NCBI GenBank assembly: GCA_003153155.1
Contig: PLWV01000006.1
Coordinates: 62,001-126,000 of the forward strand
Source of the DNA: Gallionella sp.
GTDB taxonomy: Bacteria > Pseudomonadota > Gammaproteobacteria > Burkholderiales > Gallionellaceae
DNA: 64,000 bases
Reading direction: 5' to 3'
In this document: positions 58,283 through 64,000 of the stretch, in pieces
Position numbering within the stretch: position 1 is the first letter of the stretch
How the letters are laid out: every line of letters begins with the position of its first letter
Program-made: the position numbers and the translations under genes
Notes under the pieces: generated by a model
The model's database searches: none
Told to the model about the DNA's origin: nothing
Seen by the model: only the letters and a program-made list of their open reading frames with translations

Positions 58283-59041
58283 ATGAACAATTCGAAAACA
58301 AAGTACTCAATCGTTATTACCACGTTTGATCGACGCTTCCAAAGCCACCTTATTCCGCTGATGAACGATATCCAGAATCAAAATATTTCGTCGCCAGTGG
58401 AAATTATCATAATGATCAATGGCCCCCATCGTGCCGATTTCGATCAGGTATACCGTAAAGAAATTTTATCTTTCTTATCCGGTTACGAGAACGTCTACCC
58501 GACCATGTTTCCCAATTTTCAGTCTCTTGCAAAATTATGGAATAGAGGAATTCTGACGGCGCAGCACGATAGAGTATTAGTGTTAAACGATGATCTGCGT
58601 TTCAAACCGCCTTTTTTTGAAATCCTGGAAAAAGAACTGAACTCCCGTACGAGCACATTCAAAATCAATGACAGCTTTTCTCATTTCGTAACTTTCAAAC
58701 CAGAGTTGATTGATGTTGGTTTTTTTGACGAGCGTCTGCTCGGGCTTGGTGAAGAAGACGGTGATTTTTCCTGGCGGTTTTACAAAAAATACGGGAAGGA
58801 AGTTTCCACTGCGAGCATCCCGTTTGTCGATAATATCAATTCAGACATCGCAGACCCAGGGTTCATCAAAGGTATACGTACAGCGTCAAAATTCAACAGG
58901 GATTTCATTCTTAACACCAAATATAAGAAGAGTTTGTTTGGTCACCGAAGCATGTTCGACTATAAAGTCGTCCAGCAATTGGATGACCAACCACAATATC
59001 CTTATGAGAATTTTTACCGGGCAAATTTAAAAAATCTATAG
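58283..59041 (+). CDS. Glycosyltransferase family 2-like
   Basis: 252 residues, GT-A fold: SIVITTFDRRFQSHLIPLM start, EIIIMINGPH, and the DXD-equivalent VLVLNDDLRFKP (around residue 100), then GLGEEDGDFSWRFYKKYG, the acceptor-side ED motif of GT2 enzymes. No membrane helices. AT-rich, with codon use unlike msbA upstream, pointing to horizontal acquisition. It is 51 bases after msbA on the same strand. Confidence 0.8.
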   Translation: MNNSKTKYSIVITTFDRRFQSHLIPLMNDIQNQNISSPVEIIIMINGPHRADFDQVYRKEILSFLSGYENVYPTMFPNFQSLAKLWNRGILTAQHDRVLVLNDDLRFKPPFFEILEKELNSRTSTFKINDSFSHFVTFKPELIDVGFFDERLLGLGEEDGDFSWRFYKKYGKEVSTASIPFVDNINSDIADPGFIKGIRTASKFNRDFILNTKYKKSLFGHRSMFDYKVVQQLDDQPQYPYENFYRANLKNL

Positions 59042-59138
59042 CGCAGTGATGATTGCAAATTTTTCACCCGCCTATCAATCTCACCTACTAGCGATCTAAC
59101 AATTCCTTAAAATAATTCGCCAGAATTGGCTGGATAGA

Positions 59139-60134
59139 ATGTCTAAGTTTACTCAAATACTCTGCGGGATTTTCTTAAAATCAAAGAAGAAGGCCAACTT
59201 ATCCATAAATAAAATTAATGGGATTAACATACTCTTCAATCAGCAGCATGACAAAGTTATTCGCGATTACTACCTTTACTGTGTAAATCTCATATCCCGT
59301 CAAATTGATCACATCGATTGTCGATGCAATATTATTTTTGGAAAATACTCGTTCCAATTTAGTAATTCATATCCAACAATAAATATTGATTTTCAAATTG
59401 AACATACACTCGTAAAACCCGGCGGTCGATCTTCGGATGAAGCCAAAGCTGGTGTTGTGCCTGTAGCCGGGCTGAATGAAACAAATTATTTAGTGCGAAT
59501 TGCAAATTTTGCTTATCTAAATAACTTGGATGTTGTGATTGAGTATAGTCGGCCAAATTTTATCAACATCGAAAAATGTGGCGAATACAAGGCGTTCACA
59601 GAGAAGCTGTTTATCCTTGCCCCCCTTTTATACGATACAGAAATTGGTTTGGCTAGTACAAAAAGAAATTTTGAAGTAATTACTCTTTTTGGCAATCCCA
59701 ATGAACCCAGAAGAAGGTCATTCTTAAATTATTTGGAATCGAGCGGAGTCAAATTCAGGAACATCAATAATTATTTCAATGAAATTGATCATTTATATCG
59801 AAATATCAAAATCCTAATTAACATTAGGCAAACGGATCATCATGATACCCTTGAAGAACTTCGAATCCTGCCAGCCTTACGATGTGGCACTATTGTAATT
59901 TGTGAGGATGCGCCATTAAGAGACGCAACTGGTTATAGTCAGTTTATTCTTTGGAGCAGCCTTGAGGATATGCCTGATTTGATCAAGGATGTGCTAAATA
60001 ATTATGATGCTTATCACCAAAGAATTTTTGGGGGTGAAACATTTACTCGTCGCATGAAAAGATTGGAATTTAGAAACAAAATTATCGCAAACAGAATTGC
60101 GGCGCGCGTTAAATTAATTGCCTTATCATCCTAA
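59139..60134 (+). CDS. Putative glycosyltransferase, strongly AT-rich
   Basis: 331 residues. The C-terminal half (ILINIRQTDHHDTLEELRILPALRCGTIVICEDAP, described from residue ~225) looks like the donor-binding part of GT-B enzymes, where an E-rich helix precedes a conserved Gly and acidic residue. The N-terminal half is unrecognised and rich in Asn, Ile and Phe. It is the most AT-rich gene of the window, a clear sign of recent transfer. The next gene starts directly at its stop codon, so they are co-translated. No clear ribosome-binding site. Confidence 0.6.
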   Translation: MSKFTQILCGIFLKSKKKANLSINKINGINILFNQQHDKVIRDYYLYCVNLISRQIDHIDCRCNIIFGKYSFQFSNSYPTINIDFQIEHTLVKPGGRSSDEAKAGVVPVAGLNETNYLVRIANFAYLNNLDVVIEYSRPNFINIEKCGEYKAFTEKLFILAPLLYDTEIGLASTKRNFEVITLFGNPNEPRRRSFLNYLESSGVKFRNINNYFNEIDHLYRNIKILINIRQTDHHDTLEELRILPALRCGTIVICEDAPLRDATGYSQFILWSSLEDMPDLIKDVLNNYDAYHQRIFGGETFTRRMKRLEFRNKIIANRIAARVKLIALSS

Positions 60135-61091
60135 ATGAAGACTATAAAAATCTCGCTTGTCGGCACTCCGCATGACTATCGGCAAAGCTTGTTACCAATC
60201 ATTATTGGTGCGTTAGGCTATCGCATACAGTGGGTAAAGCCTGCCTCATGTGATTTGCAGATTTTCGGCTCATTTATTCGGCCCGTTAAAAAGCGTTATC
60301 GTTGGTTACCCAAAATCGCCAGGCCACTTGCATCCAATATCGAGCATGTCTTGAAGGGTGGGCTAAGTTCGCGATCCAATCCCCCGTTAAGCCTCTTCCA
60401 TACCGCCGAGAATCTCCGACATGACTCTGTGACAACCGACTATGCGATCTCCTTCGATCTGGCTGTTCGCAATGAGAGGCATTTCCGTATGCCCTATTGG
60501 ATGGAAATGGTGGATTGGTCGCATGAGGGGGTGCACGGCAATCAAAACCCGCGTTTCGGCCAGTTGCTGTCGATTGCCAGAATGATGCAGCCTTTGGGTA
60601 ACGAGTTTTTGAAGCGGCCTCGTCGCGCCGCTATTTTCAGCTCCCATTTGCGTGAACCGCGGGCAACTCTGTTTGGGGCCGTTGAAAGCATTATTCCCGT
60701 GGAAGGTTTTGGCCCGCATTTCAATAAAAGCATTCTTTATCATCAGAACAGTGGCTTCAACAAGATAGATGTCTTGCAGAACTTTGCCTTTAACCTCTGC
60801 CCTGAAAACGGGCTGTATCCGGGTTACTACACTGAAAAGATTCCCGAGGCGTTTGTGGCTGGGTGTTTGCCGTTAACCTGGACAGATACCAATGTCTGTG
60901 CGGATTTCAACCCGAAGGCTTTCATAAATCTTGAACCTATGTCGTGGCAGGATTTTGAGCCGTTAAAAGATATTATTAATTCACCATCTCAGTTAGAGTT
61001 TTTCGCAGAGCAACCTTTATTGCTAAATAACCCGTCGATCGAACCCATGAAGGATTTTTTGAGGGAGATTGTGCGGCAGGCGCTGAGTTAG
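60135..61091 (+). CDS. Glycosyltransferase family 10 (alpha-1,3-fucosyltransferase-like)
   Basis: 318 residues. The GT10 donor-site block is clear: FAFNLCPENGLYPGYYTEKIPEAFVAGCLPLTW (described from residue ~218), including the conserved ENxxxxGYxTEKI and the G-x-PL segment, followed by FNPKAFINL. GT10 enzymes add L-fucose from GDP-fucose to GlcNAc or similar acceptors on LPS or glycoproteins. No GDP-fucose synthesis genes (gmd, fcl) are in the window, so donor supply must come from elsewhere or the donor differs. The start is the ATG touching the preceding stop. Convergent with the GT25 gene. Confidence 0.85.
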   Translation: MKTIKISLVGTPHDYRQSLLPIIIGALGYRIQWVKPASCDLQIFGSFIRPVKKRYRWLPKIARPLASNIEHVLKGGLSSRSNPPLSLFHTAENLRHDSVTTDYAISFDLAVRNERHFRMPYWMEMVDWSHEGVHGNQNPRFGQLLSIARMMQPLGNEFLKRPRRAAIFSSHLREPRATLFGAVESIIPVEGFGPHFNKSILYHQNSGFNKIDVLQNFAFNLCPENGLYPGYYTEKIPEAFVAGCLPLTWTDTNVCADFNPKAFINLEPMSWQDFEPLKDIINSPSQLEFFAEQPLLLNNPSIEPMKDFLREIVRQALS

Positions 61092-61814
61092 TTACTTTGG
61101 AAACCATGGGTCCTTAGAAAAGATTCTATCCAGCACACGACTTAACGACCTTAGTTTTTTCTTAAGGCCTCTGATGGGTTTGCGATCGTCACGTTGATCG
61201 GATATCGTGGATTCGACTTTCGAAATGTCGACCGGATACGGCTTGACGGCCAAAAACTCTATTCCATGTTTTCTTTCATGCTCCAAGAAATGATCCAGAG
61301 GTTCATAAATATCCTTGGCGTGCTCAATGAGTATCTTGGCGGCGGCAGGCTTTACGATGTACGCGGTTGCACCCAGCGGGTCTTCGTGATTTTTGACGAT
61401 GGAGATTTCGCCTATGGTTTTGACTATGTCGTGCTGTGTTGGCGCCAGCGCCTGTAATCGAATCAATTGCCAATCGTGGAATTCTGTTAATAGCAGCTCC
61501 AGCGTTCTTTCAAAATGGGGCAACAGGATGAAGTCGTCTTCAAAAATCAGTGTTGGCTGATTATTCTTTAAACATTCCTGCCATGCTTTCTTGTGCGACA
61601 AAAAGCAGCCGATTTCATTTGGCAACATATCAATCCCCAGTAAGCGTTTTACTTTGCGAGCCTGATATTCAGGCGGCGGAGATTGCAATTTAGCGCCATC
61701 GACTGCATCAAGGAACGACCAATTCAGTTTTGTCTTGACCAATTCTGCTTTTACTTTTTCGCGGCGCTCGGGAGATCTGAGCAGGGAGATGACAACGGTT
61801 TGGAGATTGAGCAT
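61092..61814 (-). CDS. Glycosyltransferase family 25 (LPS biosynthesis type)
   Basis: 240 residues. VVISLLRSPERREKVKAEL start, FLDAVDG, the family block GCFLSHKKAWQECLKN, and the DXD-like LIFEDDFILLPHFE (around residue 90), with ATAYIVKPAAAKILIEHA after it. GT25 enzymes add galactose or glucose to LPS outer core. It is transcribed after the GT9 gene at 61893-62975 and probably forms a two-gene unit with it. Its stop abuts the stop of the fucosyltransferase gene. Confidence 0.9.
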   Translation of the reverse strand: MLNLQTVVISLLRSPERREKVKAELVKTKLNWSFLDAVDGAKLQSPPPEYQARKVKRLLGIDMLPNEIGCFLSHKKAWQECLKNNQPTLIFEDDFILLPHFERTLELLLTEFHDWQLIRLQALAPTQHDIVKTIGEISIVKNHEDPLGATAYIVKPAAAKILIEHAKDIYEPLDHFLEHERKHGIEFLAVKPYPVDISKVESTISDQRDDRKPIRGLKKKLRSLSRVLDRIFSKDPWFPK

Positions 61815-61892
61815 TGTTATGTAAGTGGAATTAGTTGGAATTCGCGTTAAATTTTACGCTTATATGAGGTTGGATGTAAGCGACGGCGTTTA

Positions 61893-62975
61893 CTATGGCA
61901 TATTCGTCAATTCGCGCAAAGCATCAATCACCCTTGCAGCCGGAAGGTTCTGCAAACAGGCGCTCAAGCTACCATTATGGCGCTCGCAGCCTTCCTCCAT
62001 GCACGGCACACAATCGCCCTCACCTTGCAGCAACACCACATTGTTTACGCGCTGCGTGCCTTTCATCCTGTAAGGATTGCGGTCTTCCCCGTAACCTTTT
62101 GGCCATGGCCCCCATTTCACCGGGTTGGACGGCCCAAACAGCGCAACGGTGGGGGTGCCAAGCGCCGCCGCCATGTGGGTGAGCGCTGTATCCGGGCCCA
62201 CATAACATTTGGCGCGGCTGATGAGAAAAGCGCTTTCGGATAGGCTGAGCTTGCCTACCATATTCACTGTAACGGATGGCATGGAACGGAATATCTGCCC
62301 GACATAAGCCACCTCATCCGGGGCGCTGCTTCCGGTGAGCACGGTACGGATGCCATTTTCCTCAAGCCACCGGGCCAGCTCAATCCAGCCATCCCGATGC
62401 CACATTTTGTAGGAAAATTTGGGGGACATGTGCAGCACCGCAAAAGCCTCCGCGCCAATATCAAACGGCAACGCCCCGGCGACGGAGTTTTCATCGGATG
62501 GATCCCACGCAACCACTATCCCATGGCTGCGTTTGATGCCCAGCAAATCCACTAGCCCGAGATTCGTCAGCAAGGTATGGGTGTTAACATGATCAAATAC
62601 CGCCCAGCGTGAGAGGAAGTGTCGCTTCCAGCGTTCCTTTCTGCTGCCATCCTGCATTCCAATCCTCGTCTTTCCGGCGATCCAGGCGTATAGGGTCGGC
62701 CGGTCGCCCAGCAGGGTTGTAAGCGCAAGATCATAACGGCGAAACAAACCGAGAATCAGGCGCAAATGCACCCAAAATCCGGGGCGCGCCGGGACGGTGA
62801 TCACACGGTGAATATCCGGGTTGCGCAGCAAAACCCCTTCAGTATGTTCGAACACCAGCACGTCTATTTCGGCCTGGGGCCACGCCAGCCGCATCGAACG
62901 TATTACAGGCGTGGAAAGCAGCACATCACCTATGCGCAAGGTGACAGCCACCAGTATGCGGCGCGGGGCTTTCAA
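61893..62975 (-). CDS. Glycosyltransferase family 9 (heptosyltransferase-like)
   Basis: 360 residues, GT-B fold. RRILVAVTLRIGDVLLSTPVIRSMRLAWPQAEIDVLVF is the heptosyltransferase N-terminus (GDVLLSTP), and YVGPDTALTHMAAALGTPTVALFGPSNPVKWGPW is the donor motif (GPDTALTHMAAA), both described from their positions near residues 15 and 255. Cysteines in GDCVPCMEEGCERH precede the C-terminal helix. Typical of LPS inner-core heptosyltransferases of the WaaQ type. Second GT9 of the window after 46739-47977. Divergent from the last gene over 233 bases that hold no other gene. Confidence 0.9.
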   Translation of the reverse strand: MKAPRRILVAVTLRIGDVLLSTPVIRSMRLAWPQAEIDVLVFEHTEGVLLRNPDIHRVITVPARPGFWVHLRLILGLFRRYDLALTTLLGDRPTLYAWIAGKTRIGMQDGSRKERWKRHFLSRWAVFDHVNTHTLLTNLGLVDLLGIKRSHGIVVAWDPSDENSVAGALPFDIGAEAFAVLHMSPKFSYKMWHRDGWIELARWLEENGIRTVLTGSSAPDEVAYVGQIFRSMPSVTVNMVGKLSLSESAFLISRAKCYVGPDTALTHMAAALGTPTVALFGPSNPVKWGPWPKGYGEDRNPYRMKGTQRVNNVVLLQGEGDCVPCMEEGCERHNGSLSACLQNLPAARVIDALRELTNMP

Positions 62976-63208
62976 GTTCGCTCCGGTTTTATCAGGATAC
63001 TTGCGAATTTCATTTACACAGCCATGTTAAAATTGTTTGAAGAAACAGGAAATTATTAAAGCGGACTCAATGAGCAAGCCGTGGAGAATGTTACCATGGG
63101 AACCTTTAAAAGCGGGATTCAATTCCCTGGGTGTGTAGCCTTGAAATGCGCAACCACACTGACCGCTTCGATGTTGAGAAAATGGGGTAACCAAAGGGTC
63201 ATCACAGC

Positions 63209-64000
63209 ATGTTTTCAATATTAATCCCCACCTGGAACAATCTTGAGCTGCTTAAACTCTGCGTGCGCAGCATTCGGGAAAACTCAAGCCTTGCCCACCA
63301 GATTATTGTCCACGTCAACGATGGCAGCGATGGTAGTCTGGAATGGGTGCGCACACAGCAATTGCCCCACACTCACTCGCCTCAGAATGTCGGCATCTGC
63401 CTGGCGGTAAACGAGGCAGCGATGCTTGCACAACATGACTACATCCTTTACTTGAATGATGACATGTACTGCTGCCCTGGCTGGGATACCGCACTAGTCA
63501 ACAAGATGAAAGGCCTTGATACGGATCTTTTCATGCTGTCCGGCACCATGATCGAACCGGTGCAAACGAGCAACCCCTGTGTGATCGTAAAGGATTATGG
63601 CCGAAGCCCGGATCAATTTGCCGAGCAAGAACTGTTAGCGAACCTGCCAAGCCATCACAAGCAAGACTGGTACGGCGCAACTTGGCCACCCACGCTGGTA
63701 CACGCCAAGTGGTGGTTTAAAGTTGGCGGGTACAGTAGTGAATTTTCCCCTGGCATGAGTAGCGATAATGATTTTTCGATGAAGCTGTGGCATGCCGGTT
63801 GTCGCATTTTTTTGGGTGTAGGCGATTCATTGGTTTACCACTTCCAGGCAAAATCGACGGGCAGGATCAAGAAAAATAACGGCGGGAAACAGTTCCTGCA
63901 CAAATGGGGGATTCGACAGTCGGTGTTCGATCATTATTATCTGCGTCGCGGAACTCCTGCCGAGGGCATGGTGCTCGCTGAGCCTGATGATACCCTGGAC
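63209..64000 (+). CDS. Glycosyltransferase family 2 (3' end outside window)
   Basis: 264 residues visible and the frame is open at the window edge. GT-A motifs: FSILIPTWNNLELLKLCVRSI, VHVNDGSDGSLEW (the first acidic residue of the nucleotide site), YILYLNDDMYCCPGWD (DXD) and SSDNDFSMKLWHAG (catalytic acidic pair). The start at 63209 is the only one giving the conserved N-terminus. Its sequence gives no donor assignment. Confidence 0.9.
   Translation, partial: MFSILIPTWNNLELLKLCVRSIRENSSLAHQIIVHVNDGSDGSLEWVRTQQLPHTHSPQNVGICLAVNEAAMLAQHDYILYLNDDMYCCPGWDTALVNKMKGLDTDLFMLSGTMIEPVQTSNPCVIVKDYGRSPDQFAEQELLANLPSHHKQDWYGATWPPTLVHAKWWFKVGGYSSEFSPGMSSDNDFSMKLWHAGCRIFLGVGDSLVYHFQAKSTGRIKKNNGGKQFLHKWGIRQSVFDHYYLRRGTPAEGMVLAEPDDTLD

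Overview
The window reads as a chromosomal segment of an autotrophic betaproteobacterium, most likely in or near the Gallionellaceae/Nitrosomonadales (iron-oxidiser type). This is inferred from gene content and not proven: a phosphoribulokinase gene (Calvin cycle), a BPSS1780-type membrane protein, the orders accB-accC-prmA-zinc-ribbon gene and DUF2782-thrB, a tandem glycine riboswitch ahead of gcvT, and a two-subunit glycine decarboxylase. I saw no rRNA, tRNA, transposase, phage gene or CRISPR array.

Layout. 0-8.5 kb: thiC (cut by the window edge), uppP, yggX, then polyphosphate genes (ppk1, a lysine-rich DNA-binding-like protein, sixA, a double-domain PPK2), a lipoprotein, an EamA transporter and pyrC. 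9.8-12.7 kb: a large lipoprotein phosphodiesterase and an exported protein. 12.8-23.4 kb: polA, a LOG-family protein, a DsrC-like protein, DUF2782, thrB, a membrane protein, uvrD, prk and a FecR-SPOR protein. 23.6-34.7 kb: housekeeping genes leuS-lptE-holA, cutA-dsbD, aroQ-accB-accC, prmA and a zinc-ribbon protein. 34.7-40.4 kb: a decayed receiver/Hpt remnant, then the gcv operon behind a recognisable promoter, tandem glycine riboswitch and intrinsic terminator (gcvT-gcvH-gcvPA-gcvPB-dgkA). 40.7-42.3 kb: a PilZ-like protein. 42.5-48.0 kb: five overlapping minus-strand genes (heptosyltransferase-like GT9, GtrA, GT39/ArnT-like, sialidase-like propeller, small membrane protein) that look like one surface-glycan unit. 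48-51.7 kb: PfkB kinase, fructosamine-kinase-like gene, ParB-like hypothetical, apaH. 51.8-64 kb: a surface-polysaccharide region with glycosyltransferases, an acyltransferase, msbA, an AT-rich (probably acquired) patch and a GT10 fucosyltransferase, ending in a GT2 gene cut by the window edge.

The most unusual feature is the repeat content. One short repeat (core with ACTAGCCATTCGACTAG and AAGTCGCTGGTTAT) occurs four times: once between genes and three times in frame inside essential or near-essential genes (polA, uvrD, prmA), read in three different ways. It behaves like the coding-sequence-invading palindromic elements known from Rickettsia. Other palindromic families (two REP copies, several MITE-like elements with terminal inverted repeats, a GTCGTTAGTT/GTCGTAAGTT stem-loop) sit exactly at gene ends and in several cases contain the stop codon of the neighbouring gene. 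Three genes also carry small in-frame tandem duplications, and accC is preceded by a mutated second copy of its own start region.
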